Assembly: GCA_019426215.1 (NCBI GenBank) | Contig: CM033393.1 | Span: forward strand, 28,584,591 to 28,648,590 | Reading direction: 5' to 3' | Length of the DNA: 64,000 nucleotides | From: Buddleja alternifolia | Lineage: Eukaryota > Streptophyta > Magnoliopsida > Lamiales > Scrophulariaceae | Shown: positions 1-11,700 of the stretch, in pieces | How the letters are laid out: each line of letters starts with the position of its first letter | How positions within the stretch are numbered: position 1 is the stretch's first letter | Program-made: the position numbers and the translations under genes | Notes under the pieces: model-generated | What the model was told of the DNA's origin: nothing | Seen by the model: only the letters and a program-made list of their open reading frames with translations | Database searches by the model: none

Positions 1-426
1 CTCTATCCTCGAGATCATCTTGAGGACATGATCCCCAACTTTCTCACCTTCTCTCATTTTGGCCCCGAAGAGCTCTTTAGATATCTCATATCTAGCAGTA
101 CAGCTGTGCTCACCATAGAGCTCGACCAAGTGTGCCAACATATCCTTTGTTGTGGTCATCTTCTCGTGGGACCTCTGAAGCTCATTTGTCATTGAGCCGA
201 GAATGTACCCACGCACTCGGACATCGTCCTTTGCCCATTTTTCATGAGCTTGGACTTTTTCCTCATTGGCACGTGTTCTGGCAGGAGGAACAGCGATGTC
301 TGTGTCCAGCACGTATCCCAAGGACTCCATGTTGAGAACTATTCTCAAGTTCCTTAGCCAATCCACGTAGTTGGGTCCGACAAGGATGTTCTTTTCGAGT
401 AAAACGGAAAGTGGGTTGATAGTCAT
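1..426 (-). CDS. copia gag polyprotein, N-terminal 142 codons (partial)
   Basis: The minus-strand frame is open from an ATG at 426-424 to the window edge without a stop. It starts MTINPLSVLLEKN, the same gag start as elements D (MTNPLSILLERN) and F (MTNPLTVLLEKN). Further shared blocks are WLRNLRIVL, GYILGSMTNELQRSHEK, ELYGEHS and RYEISKELFGAKMREGEKVGDHVL, the last in the UBN2-type gag region. Gag forms the virus-like particle that packages the retrotransposon RNA in the cytoplasm. The zinc knuckle and pol would lie left of the window. This stretch is undamaged, unlike the gags of D and F, so element 1 may be the younger copy. That fits its being the innermost insertion. Confidence 0.85.
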   Translation of the reverse strand, partial: MTINPLSVLLEKNILVGPNYVDWLRNLRIVLNMESLGYVLDTDIAVPPARTRANEEKVQAHEKWAKDDVRVRGYILGSMTNELQRSHEKMTTTKDMLAHLVELYGEHSCTARYEISKELFGAKMREGEKVGDHVLKMISRIE

Positions 427-2294
427 TTTGTTTTGAGAGAGATAAATCAAAAAATAGCTGCAAAAAATAAACCAGACTTTATTAGACTTGTGTAACTAAA
501 CTAAAACCAAGTTTAAAATCAAGGACTTTGACTTATAACTTGGCTCCCACTACATTTTTCGAGATTCACCCTCCCACTGTGAAAAACGGAAGTGATCGTT
601 GCAATGTACTTTGTGGTGGGGATTGATTTCCTTAATTAATATAATGGATGGCAACCCTTTAATGATATTTGGTCCATTATTTTAATTAAAGTGATGTCCA
701 ACATCAATCTATCCAATAGATGGTTCAATCTTCTTTTTCCCATAATCCACCAAAACCGCAACCCTTTAATGATTTATAGGCTTTGTGGATTATCTAAGTT
801 TACTCCCACTAACTCCTCATAATCTAACATTTGAATTTCACCTTGCAGCCCTTTAACGATATTTGGGGTGAAATATGTCTCGATTAAGGCATCTAATGCA
901 CTTAATAAAATTCTAGAATTAAATCTTGATATACGACCCCCACTTACTGGGAAGATGCCATATACTAGGTTTAATACTTAATTTCATTAAGTTTAGAGGA
1001 AGGAAAGGATGCCCAACACCCCTTACTAACTTAGTATCAATTTTTGCTTGGGAGAATTCATGTTCTAAACATTTATCTAAGTCTCACTTTGCAGATTATT
1101 CAATTTATATTGTGCCTATTGATAACATACATGCTTCATACAAATAATGAACATGCATCGAAAGCAATAAATCAACACATATGTCCATGGGCTTCATCTA
1201 GAGGGCCTAAGCCAATGGGCCATCATTAAAAGGAAAAATAAGCCTAGCTATTCTTCGTGGGCTCCAAGCTCCTCTTCTTTTAGACTGATCTCCTCTTGAA
1301 AGGCCTATTCTATTTCTATCTATTACATGAGATTATTTAACAACTTATACATAATTCTAGAAATAAAATAAACGGGCTCATCTCTGGCCTTCACAACCCA
1401 TAAAAGGAAATACAATCAAAAGAAAAAACCTAAGCCCATGGACAAAATCACCATCATATAATACATGCTCGCGAAAAATAAAGCAATTATGTTGGTGATT
1501 AAGTTAATGAATAATTAGTCCAACTAATTAATTCCCTCAATAAAATTCCAAATTTTATTGATAATCATGACAATAAACCATTTAGTGAGAATCTTTAATT
1601 TAAATAAATAGCTTAATTAAAAATTCTCCAAGAACCATTAATTAATTATTTCACTTAAATTAATAATATTCAATAAAAACAATTTGGGCTTGATTTCATA
1701 AAATATAATTACCAACCATTGGCATATTTAATTTCAATTAATTAGGCCCAAAACTAATTTATTGAAGAGTCCATATTTTTAAATAAAACAATTTGGGTTT
1801 ATTTAATTAAATCCGGGTCATCATCCTTTTGACCCACCCGGATAATTAAAATAGCCCAAAACTCATTTATTTAAAAATTTGGACCCGAGGAAAAATAACC
1901 AGACCCGTTAGGACCCGGGTCATGGACCCGGGCCCACGTAACTAGGTCCACGTACGTTGGGCGCACGACACGATGGCGCAGCCACGCCCCATAACACGAT
2001 GTCGTGCGCCTGGCGCATGGCATCGAGTGCACATATGCACACGCCGTGTGCACAGCGTGCGCTGTCTGCGAGCCCAGAGCGCAGACTGGGCACGTTGTCC
2101 TCGTCGCAGGGTTTTTCCGACCCGATTCTCACAAAAATTAGATTTTACAATTCACAAGTCATCATACTACAACATACATGAATTAAACGCAAAAAAATCA
2201 TGGATTATCATCACAAAAAACATATTCAAAACATGCTTCAAAAAATGCGAAAAACACATAATCACGTAATCAATTAAATACAGAAATCAGAGAT
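427..2294 (-). other. untranslated leader of element 1
   Basis: This is non-coding sequence between the PBS and the gag ATG. It is mostly AT-rich, with many TTAATTAA-type runs, but has a GC-rich patch at about 1890-2115 with repeated CGCAC/GTGCG words. The part next to gag (about 700-870) matches the corresponding part of the D leader near 20480-20650 in reverse complement, confirming close kinship. Several short ORFs over the GC-rich patch are overlapping frames and are not supported as genes. Confidence 0.7.
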
Positions 2295-2295
2295 T

Positions 2296-2308
2296 GGCTC
2301 TGATACCA
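2296..2308 (-). other. primer binding site, element 1
   Basis: In element orientation this reads TGGTATCAGAGCC, complementary to the 3' end of plant initiator tRNA-Met. It follows directly after the LTR end CCCAACA. It is the start of minus-strand DNA synthesis. Confidence 0.9.
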
Positions 2309-2309
2309 C

Positions 2310-3884
2310 TGTTGGGAAAATTTGCATAAAATCAAAAATGCAACGGAAGAATAATAAGTTTAATCCCAGTGGCTCATCTTTATTTCTCGTATTTAAATTG
2401 GGTTTTACGAAATTAATTACCGTTCTCGTGTATGTTGAAATCTGAACCAACTTTGCAATCCTTTTCTTGAACAGCAAATCCGTCACTGTCTCTAAATTGC
2501 CACGCCGAAGTCAAAAATGAAAATCTCCTTCTTCTTCACCTCGATGGACGGCTAGAGTGAGAGAGAAAGGGAGGAGAGTTTGACTTGGAGAGAAAGTTTT
2601 TAAGTTGATTCTCTTGACCTAGTTATTTTTCCACTAAGTAGTATATATATATACTACCATAGAAAACAATAACCTAGGCTTCACAAGCCCATGTGGACGC
2701 CCACTTGTAGGCTTTTAAGCCTTTGGGCTTTGGTTATTAATTAATTAAATAATTAATTAAATTCATGTTAATATTATAATTAAATTCCCATGAGGAATTA
2801 ATTAATTCATTAACTTAATTAATTAATCAAATGATCTAATGATTAATTAATTAATCTCGATATCCAATACCGAAAATTCTCTCAAGTCTTTGTCCCACGA
2901 TTTTCTTTTTGCACTTCCTTTAAGCGCGACTCTTTAGGTTCGTCTCAAAAGGCAATTGGGAGGAAACCAAAAGGATGTGAGTAGCACCGAGCCAGTCACG
3001 TGGCTCACATCGTATCCCAATTGAGAACGAATGAATAGGATCATTCCAAAACATATACGCTGTGAATACCGTACGTGTAGAAACCTTTTATTATTATATC
3101 CCAGTCAAGTGAGAGTCATGGTTTTAGTCAAACTCACAGGACTTGACCATATGCTTAGCTCATAATGAGTCGAGGTCATTTTATGCTTTGGCCAAAGACT
3201 TTTAACCTCACTCATTCATGACTACATAGGATACTTAACTCATTCACTTATGAGAGAATAAATCTCATTTTGCTAATCAGTTAACAATGCTACTTGCCCA
3301 TCAAGTCGTACTTCGAGGTCGATCCCACCAAAGGGTGATTTGGATCTAACTACTCTAATGACAGACTTGATGTCACAAGTACATCTTCAACTCGACTCCT
3401 CAGGTCTAAGGTTCACGCGTACCTATCACAAATTATCAGTTTCATCATTGACTGTCAGTGAGTGAATACCCATGTGATGAAACTGATGCGAGCCGTGTTC
3501 GAACATATTAGTCCAACTTATATGTCCATGACATAATTTCCCACTATCATTCCCATAGTGTTCGACAGGCACTTTCTCTGTAAAAACTTATATCATGCAA
3601 GTCCTTGTTCTGTATTGATGTCCAGTCAAATACTTTCTTAGACTTGCGAACCCTATTTAGAGAATAAGGATCAAACCCTTCTAGTGTCATTCTCCCTATC
3701 CCATAGGAAGTAGAAGGTTTGATTTATACTCAAGGACTTTACGTTGCTTATTAACACCTTACAAACGCCTATAAGAAAACAACAAGATAATGCCTTATAT
3801 ATAATAAAATGATATTGTTTAGTTACAAGTCAATGCCCTATAAATCTATCCTCTTTATGGCATTTGAGGGCATACACTCTAACA
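2310..3884 (-). repeat. 5' LTR of element 1 (1,575 bp)
   Basis: In element orientation the LTR begins TGTTAGAGTG at 3884 and ends CCCAACA at 2310, next to the PBS. It has the same layout as the D, E and F LTRs, including the block GCGCGACTCTTTAGGTTCG near 2922 (reverse of CGAACC...GAGTCGCGC). Several short ORFs can be read but no protein is supported. Confidence 0.88.
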
Positions 3885-5117
3885 AGAATTCTAGGTGAGT
3901 CTATCAAAGTAAAATCGGAGATCAGCGTCTGAAGACCTTGAAGATGAAGGATGCTTTAAGTGGCTGACAAGGCACTTGAAAATCAATTCAGAACGATAAA
4001 CGCCATAAGCGCCTGTCGACACCTGAACTTAATCCGAAGCCAATAAGCTATTTAAGACAATCATCAACGGACATTTATTTCCAATGGGAAATAATTCAAA
4101 TGCATTAAACGTTTGATAAGAGCATTGAATGTGATAAGGACTATTGACGGTACGGATAATCCTTTCCATTGGCTGTCAACTCAAAGTAGCTCTGCTACCC
4201 ACTCTGTGCAGCAGAATTTTCAGAGATGTCTGAAAAAGACTATTTCACGCGCCTAGTGCTTCACACGTTCCTACATATGTCCAACGGACAAATCCCGAGA
4301 AAAGTCTATAAATAGATACTCACTGCTCAAACCAAAACACCAAGAATTATTCACCTGCGCTGTTGAAATTTTTACACATTCTCAAAGCTCAAAATCTCTA
4401 TAGCCAAAATCTTTTTGAGCTTTTACATCTCTACAGCCAAATCAATATCTCTTACATCTTTTCAAGAAGAATCATCCTTTAAAGAGATATTCCAAAAGTG
4501 TTTGAAGATTTCAAATCAAACAAACCGTGATAAAACTCATCAACCTCTTCAATCTGAGTGACGAAGTCGTTCATAGACAAGCATTATTTCTATGTGGAAG
4601 AAGCATTGTCAGAAGCAGATCTTAGCCGAGTTGAAATCTTTGTGATCAGGGAATTCAAGATCAAGTTTTCATCAATTTGCTATTGTGTTGAAGTTGTCTT
4701 TGTGAAACCTCGTAAATCAATTTAGTGGATTCCTCCTGTGTGGAAAGGAGTAAAAGGACGTAGCTGGGATTACATAAACTCAGTGAACCTTACAAATTCT
4801 TGTGTGTTATTTACTTACTGTTTTATTGCTTTATTTATCACATCATGCGTTATCATAAAGCATACAATTATCAAATCACTAAGAGCAACTAAACTATTTG
4901 TAAGCACTTAATTTGTTGCATCATATAGACTTGTATAAATCTTCCGCTGTGCTAACACTGATATAAGTGCTGAGCGTCTGGTCCTTTTGATCAAGAACTA
5001 AAACTATTGTCTAAGTTAAGTTTACAAAAACAAGTCTTACAATTTTAAAAGAAAGAAAAGGTCTATTCAACCCCCCTCCCCTTTCTAGACCCTTTCATAT
5101 GCCACTTGGGACCAACA
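3885..5117 (+). repeat. 5' LTR of element S, right-hand 1,233 bp
   Basis: It aligns end to end with 12952-14185 of the 3' LTR. Both end CTTGGGACCAACA. A hand count over the first ~115 bases gives about 14 differences; later blocks look more similar. The missing beginning was displaced by insertion of element 1. Confidence 0.9.
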
Positions 5118-5119
5118 AG

Positions 5120-5132
5120 TGGTATCAGAGCG
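5120..5132 (+). other. primer binding site, element S
   Basis: TGGTATCAGAGCG follows two bases after the LTR end. It is complementary to initiator tRNA-Met. The leader from here to the gag ATG at 5215 is only about 80 bp, much shorter than in elements 1, C, D and F. Confidence 0.9.
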
Positions 5133-5214
5133 GTTAAAGTTGAAATTTTAGAATTTCCAAGCATAACAGCTTGTTTAGATCCTTTTTCAAAACAAGTTGC
5201 TTTAAAAGAGTTCT

Positions 5215-6896
5215 ATGACATTTGCAAAAGTTCCTAAATTGACTGAGTCAAACTATGATACATGGAAAGTCAAAGCGTTTACACATCTTTGTTCATGTGA
5301 TGATGACATGTACGATATTATTTCAGATGGACCTATTCATATATACAAGGTTATTACTAGTGCGCTTGGAGCCACAGAAGAAACTCCGGATGGCTATGTA
5401 GAAAAGCCAAAGCAAGAATGGTCTCCAGATGAGCGTCGAAGAATGAATTTGGACAATGTTGGTCGTAACGCTCTATATACGGCTATTGGTGATAATGACA
5501 ACTTATTCAACAAGATCAATTCGTGTAATACTACTAAGGAAATATTGGATAAGTTAGCTACAATTTGTGGTGGTTTAGCACAGATTAAAGAGAACAAACT
5601 TTCAATTGCAAAGGAAAAGTGTAACGATTTTAAGATGTTGCCTAACGAGACGCTAGAGCAATTGGACATAAAATTTACAGCTCTTGTTACGGAACTTACA
5701 TCTTTGGGAATGGATTTACAGAACAGAGAAATGGTGATTAAGATTTTTAGAAGCTTACCTAGTAGATTTTTTATGAAGACAACAGCAATGAAAGAATCGA
5801 ACATGTTGGATCGTCTAAGTCCAGAAGATGCCTTTTCAGAACTTAAAGCATTTGAGTTTGGGTAAAATTCAGCCAGTGATGTTGTGCGCAGTCCAGTGAT
5901 TGAGTCTGGAGCGCTTATGGCATCAATCAAGGGTAAATTGGGTAACAAGGGAAAGGTTTTGAATATTAGTGAGGATGAGAAACTAGCACTTCTGAATAGA
6001 TTTAGAAAGTTCTTGAGATATGAAAAGAAAGGAAATAGTCCTAACCATCAAGGACAGAGTTCATATCAAGCACCTGCTCCAATACAACAACAGTATCAAG
6101 CGCCTCAATATTCTGCACCTTCTCCTTCAGTGCCGATTCAGGACCAAGCATCTACTCAACAAAATCTCTCAACACTCGTGGCCTCAAAACCACACACTGC
6201 AAGGTTACGAAATGAACAAAAGATGAAAACCAATCTTTGTTATAATTGTAGGAAACCAGGGCACTACCAGGTAAATTGCCCTTATCCAACTGTATCCAAG
6301 CCCTCAAGGCAGGATTATGTGGATAGAAACCAATTCAGGAGCAACCTTCGTCAACAAGGTTTGCTAGCAAAATCAGAACCAGCGTTCTCACCTGAAGATT
6401 TGGAGTCTTCAGAGGAGAGTAGTGATGATGATGAGCCAGTGGATGACTTAATGCTTATCTGTCTCATGGCTAGAGATGATGAAGCGTCCCCTAAGGTAAA
6501 CACTGAGATATTTTACTCTCTTTCTTATGAGGAATTACTTGACAAAGTCAAAGAATATTATAATGACTATCAAGATGCCGCCAAATTATATCAAAATCAC
6601 TTCGATATCATTTCATCACTCAAGAGTGATAATGTGACGCTTAAGGCAAAGTTGCAAGTTTAGCAACAATGCATTGAGAAGAACAAATCACTTGAGAGTG
6701 AAATAATCAATCTAAAAGGTGATCTTGATATAATAGTCAAGAAAGAAGCTGAGTTGATTGCTAGACTTGCTAAATCAGAGCAGCTCTTCTCATCATTATC
6801 TAAAGCATCAAGAAAGCTAGACAATGTGACTGAGGTAATAAGACTATTTGGTGAGAAGACCGGTTTAGGATGCAATATTGCCAAAAAGAGGGTATA
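5215..6896 (+). pseudogene. gag of element S, interrupted by stops
   Basis: It opens with MTFAKVPKLTESNYDTWKVK, the usual NY..WK gag start, then runs through a UBN2-like region to a TAA at 5863-5865. The same frame resumes and carries a zinc knuckle, CYNCRKPGHYQVNC (about 6238-6279), which binds the packaged RNA. An acidic Ser/Asp-rich patch follows (about residues 390-420 of the joined frame), then a Lys/Glu/Leu-rich stretch that looks like a coiled coil. A TAG at 6661-6663 is the second stop; the same frame continues to about 6896, where it ends at a deletion joint with pol. The single main break at 5863 splits an otherwise conserved gag, so the protein is not expected to be made whole. Confidence 0.85.
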
Positions 6897-7993
6897 AAGC
6901 ACTTTATGGGCTTAAGCAAGCACCCCGGCCATGGTATGACACTCTCTTTATTTTCCTTATTGGTAAAGGCTTTTCAAAACGCAGCATTGATACAAGGTTA
7001 TTTAAAATTACCAATGACGAAGATATTCTCTTAGTCCAGATTTATGTTGATGATATTATATTTGGTTCTACTAACAAGCGTCTGTGTGAGAAATTTTCGA
7101 AAATGATGCAAGAACAATTTGAAATGAGCATGATGGGTGAATTAACTTTTTTCTTAGGATTACAAGTTAAAAAACTCCCTAATGGCATATTGATTAACCA
7201 AGCTAAATATACTAGAGATATGATTAAGAAATTTGGTATGGAAAACGCGTCATCTTCAAAGATTCCAATGAGCCAAACGCTTAAGTTAGATAAAGATGAA
7301 AGTGGGAAGAAAATTGATATCACTAATTATAGAGGTACTATTGGATCACTCCTTTATCTTACTACTAGTAGACCTGATATTATGTTTTCGGTGTGCATGT
7401 GTGCACGTTTTCAATCTGACCCTAAAGAGTCACACTTAATTGTTGTCAAGAAGATCCTTAAATACTTAAGAGGCACACAAAATGTGGGCTTGTGGTATCC
7501 AAGGGACTCTCCTTTTGAACTAATTAGTTACTTAGATGCAGATTTTGTAGATTGCAAAATAGATCATAAGAGTACTAGTGGTACATGTAAGTTTCTAGGT
7601 GATAGGTTAGTTTCATGGCATAGTAAGAAACAACAATCGAAAGCTACCTCTACCGCTGAAGCTGAGTATGTAGCTGTAGGAAGTTGTTGTGCACAAGTGT
7701 TATGGATGAGACAACAACTTAGAGATTATGGTATAATCCTAGGTCCAACCCCTATTCATTGTGATAATCAAAGCGCCCTAGCCATGACTCACCCTGTTCT
7801 TCATTCCAGAACCAAACATATTGACATTAGATACCAATTTTCTTCGTGACCATGTTAAAGAAAAAAAAAAGACATCTCCATGCAATTCATTGATACAGAA
7901 AAATAATTGGCAGATATCTTCACCAAAGCGCTCAACAAACAACGCTTTCTCAGTTTAAGAAATGAATTAGGTATGATTGATTTAAATGCTTAA
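6893..7993 (+). pseudogene. pol remnant of element S: C-terminal RT and RNase H
   Basis: The frame enters at ALYGLKQAPRPWYDTL, a mid-RT motif, so protease, integrase and the RT N-terminus have been deleted. The catalytic box YVDDIIFGS is intact (about 7045-7071). It is followed by the connection domain (GELTFFLGLQV, SRPDIMFSV), the tether (LIVVKKILKYLRGTQ) and RNase H blocks (LVSWHSKKQQ, STAEAEYVA, CDNQSALAM, RTKHIDIRY). A frameshift near 7830-7850 moves the last ~45 codons to another frame. That tail still shows ADIFTKAL and a natural end at 7991-7993, with a further stop near 7900. RT copies RNA to DNA; this copy cannot, lacking the fingers and part of the palm. Confidence 0.88.
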
Positions 7994-8026
7994 CCATTCG
8001 AAACATCATATTTTATAGGTATAAAA

Positions 8027-8100
8027 TTTAGGGGGAATTTTATTTTATGCTTAATGCTTTCAAAGAAAACACTAATAAGTTGTTGATTTTAGGGGGAATC
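8027..8100 (+). other. two internal polypurine-like tracts after pol of element S
   Basis: TTTAGGGGGAAT occurs at 8027-8038 and again at 8088-8099. Both resemble the terminal PPT of the element (AAAAAGGGGGAAA at 12751-12763). Repeated PPT-like motifs downstream of pol have been described as a Sirevirus feature. The stretch 7994-8767 has no other recognisable content. Confidence 0.6.
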
Positions 8101-8767
8101 TTAAAATGGATAACTGTATTAGAAAAGTGCAACTGACCAAAAATGTTTCTCTTGCATTGGTCATACGCACTTGACCTTTTTGCATTAAAATTGCTTAGAC
8201 GCTACTAAATCTTTCAGCATCTGAACATCTTCGCTAAAGTAACTAAACGCTTAACTCATTCCCAGTTAAGTGCATATCATAAAAGAATTTCAAAGAGCGT
8301 GGTACCTGAGGCTAAACAGAGTAGGTGGAAAAGTCAAAGCAATTAATGCTGAAATGAAATTCCTCACCTTTGTTCAAGAAAACCAAAGGGTACTCGTTAC
8401 TTTTAAATGACGGTTCAACAAACGTACATGCCTGTCTTCACTACAGTGTGTTTCAGGCGCGTGTAGCTCACGTTGAATATTTCAAAACCTTTTGAAATTC
8501 AAAAAGTAACTGCAAAGGTAACCGCGGACACGAAAATTTTATATTGTCTTTTTCCAATGCAGTTTCCATATTTTTTGCACATTTTCCCACCCATTATTAT
8601 GGAAGTTACGACACAGATTCAATTTTACTTAAAACGTGGCCAAATCTAAAATATGCAATTATTTACCATTCATCTATAAATTCAAAAAATTGCAGAAGTT
8701 TTTCCTTTTATCACTCATATTTTCGAAGAGCTATCTGCAAACTGCTTTCGTTTCTCAAACCTCTCAA

Positions 8768-11700
8768 ATGGCGCCCAAGAAATCCTCAAAATCTGCTGCT
8801 ACTCCTTCTTCACCAAATCCCCAAGCTGAAGTTCATGTGAACCCAAGTTTCTTGGTTGATTGGGATTATCTTTACTCCCAACAAAACTTTCCAGTTCGCA
8901 GTATCTTTCTCTCCTTTAAACAACAAAAATTGAAATCTCTCATGACCAGTCATTATCAAATTCATTTAAGGGCCCTCAAAGAATTCTATGAGAATGTCCA
9001 GCTTTTCGATGATGGTCTTTCTATCATGTACTTATTCCCGGAGTTTCCCGACACTCCCTTCACCCTTACTTCCGATCTTATTGTTTATTTCTTTCAACTT
9101 TCAAATGAAGGAATCTTACCCTCTGACTTCAGTGTCGAAGATTTCTTTGTAGTTTGGGAACATATGAAATTCAAAGATGATTCTTCATACTCGCACAATT
9201 TCAAGAAAAAGGAGTTGAAGACGAAGTATCAAATAATGGAGGATATCTGCACTAAGGTTCTTGAGTGCAGAGCCGGTTCATTTGATAAGATCAGCCATCT
9301 GCGATTTCAAATGATGGTGGCTATTGCGAAGAATTACCAAATTAATTGGCCTAGGTTTATTTTTGAGCGTGTTGCATCGATGTAAGGGAAGAAGCCTCCC
9401 ACCAAAACTTATGACTTATTATTAAGTTATATTATGTATCGAAGCGGCCATGTTCCAAGCGTTGGAACTACCATTCCAAAAGAGAAATTTTTAGGTAAAA
9501 AGATTATTTCCACTCTTCTTCATCCTCCCACGGTCGGTGGCGCTGTGTTGCCCAAGGAAGAACGCGCTAGACGCAAAGCCGAAAATCTAAGCAAGAAGCA
9601 AGAGGAAGAAGCACTTCACAGAATTGCTACAGCTAATTTCTACAAAGATTATCCTGAATTAGCGTCTCCACTGAAGAGCGCCCAGCAGACGTTGTTTTGG
9701 GCTTGAACATTAAGAAGTCCAAGGCGACTCTGCAAGCGCCTTGCAAGAAGTTGAAGAGAAAGAAGCCGTTATCCTCTCCTCCTTCGCCCGTGCATTTCCA
9801 GAAGGATGCCCAGGAAGAAAAGCAAACAGAAGCTCTTAAGCGGCAGAAAACAGTTGGATCAATTCCAGTTCAATATGAGGTAATTTACGTTACCACCGCT
9901 CGTGAAAAATCTTCTGCTTTAACACACCAAAAGATTCGCACTCCTGCAGCTAGAAATCTAACTGATCCTCATGGTATCCCACAGTCACGCGCCCCATCAA
10001 GTTCTCTTGTAGAGCCAAGTGTCGAATCTATCCGAGCATCAGACACTCAAGAAGAACCATCAGCCACTCAAGCTGATTTGCAAAAGAAGCCTGAGGCTAG
10101 TGAACCACAAGTTCATCCTTTGGAGCTCGTTGCTCAGACTAGCGTTCAGGGTAAGAAATTTCTTCTACCAAGGCCTTCTCTCGATTTTCTACCTTCTGTA
10201 GAAAATTTAGTTCTTAAGGTGTGTTTCTTTCTTTCAACTCCTTTAGAAGTTGAATTTGAAGTAGAAGTTGCTGCCCCTGTTACTGAGAGCATGCCAGTGC
10301 AGTTAGATGTTGATCTCTCTAGTGTTGTGGCAATCGCTCAAGAGGTTGCTCCAATCGCTGAAGGTGATCTCCCATACACAGTGGATGGATTAGCCGCTAG
10401 GCATTGGATGGTACTAGATCGAGACATAGACCACTCAACTCTCCCTCAGACTTTACTCATTGAAGACTATGTTCCGCATAGAGACATTGAAGAAGGTTAT
10501 GTCCATGCTAAGCACTGTATTCAAGAAGCAATTGAGTATGATGCCTGGTTTTCCCGGATTATTTTTGATGAAGAGCTGACAGAGGCTCAGAAAGAGGAGC
10601 TCATTAGAATTGCATTAGAGGATCTAGCGCCTCCCTAGAAGAAGTCTAAGAAGACCAAGAAATCCAAGCCTTCTAAATCTAAGTCTTCTACCAGTACTGC
10701 AGAAGAGGAAGTTCCCAAAAGGACTTTGGCCAATATTCTTGCTGATATTGCAGCCTCTAAACCTCCTATGCTCCAAAAAGCTCCCAAGCCCGTGCAAAGG
10801 ACTTTAGCTGAGGTCGATTTGGCATACTATGATGCTCATCTGCACAGTGAACCAGAGGCTAGGCCACCAAGGAATGAGACGCTCAACTTTTATGATAATT
10901 ATTCTCATATTCCTCAGAGTCCAAGTGAGGAGACACTTAATAAACTTGGCTACTCTCACTACCCTGAGAAAGTCGCTCACTACTCCAATCTTGAGATTCC
11001 GCAGCCCCTCCGCCTGTGGAAAGCTAAAGGAATCGCAATTCCTAATCTTCCAGACTTGCCAGCAGATAGGTTGCTGTATTTCAGCAACGAGAAAAGTGAT
11101 GACTCCTTATTCTTTATTCCAGGGTCAAGCGCCAAGTTAACTCCGATTCATCCTATTGATGCTATTGGTCCTATATGGGTAGCTACTAGAGAATTACTCC
11201 AGCTCTCTACCTTGGAAAATATTCCATGGTAGGATGTTATGCCAACGACAGGAATGACTCCTGCAGAGATCATTCTAGAATCATCTCTGATTTCATCGTT
11301 GTTGTGGCTCTCAAATTTCAAACATTTTATTCTTCAACACCATTCCTTGCCAATTCTGCCTTTGAATATACAGATACTCTTGTTCCTGTTGTCCGAGAAG
11401 CGTCTTCTGAGGAGGACGTAGAGACAATTTTCGAGGAAGAAGCCCCTACCAGCTCTCTCGCTCCAGTCATTGTTGAAAAAATCTCAAGCGCTGAGGCCGA
11501 TGGAGATGCTATGGATTCTGCAGAAGTCCATACTCCAGGCGCTGCTCTTCTAGAAAAGGAAACCATTATTGCTTCGAAGGAACCTCTCATAAGGGATCCA
11601 GCGCGTGGCAAAGTGGTTGCTTCCAAAGAAGCGTTGCCTATTCAGGCGCACTCCTCCAGCGACTCAGACAGTGAAAATGATCCGAACTTCAAAACGGCAG

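Larger units (their letters stand above)
1..3884 (-). mobile_element. Element 1: Ty1/copia LTR retrotransposon, 5' part only
   Basis: Read on the minus strand, the order is 5' LTR (3884 to 2310), tRNA-Met type primer binding site, a ~1.9-kb leader, and the start of gag, which runs off the left window edge. The right boundary is placed at 3884 because the LTR begins TGTTAGAGTG there in element orientation. The next base, 3885, starts sequence that matches the middle of another LTR at 12952 onward. The element therefore sits inside the 5' LTR of the Sirevirus-like element that follows. The left end and 3' LTR are outside the window. Confidence 0.88.

Noticed and set aside
1871..2269. Overlapping ORFs on both strands with Arg/Ala-rich products
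   Set aside because: They lie in the GC-rich patch of a retrotransposon leader, are mutually overlapping, and show no protein family features.
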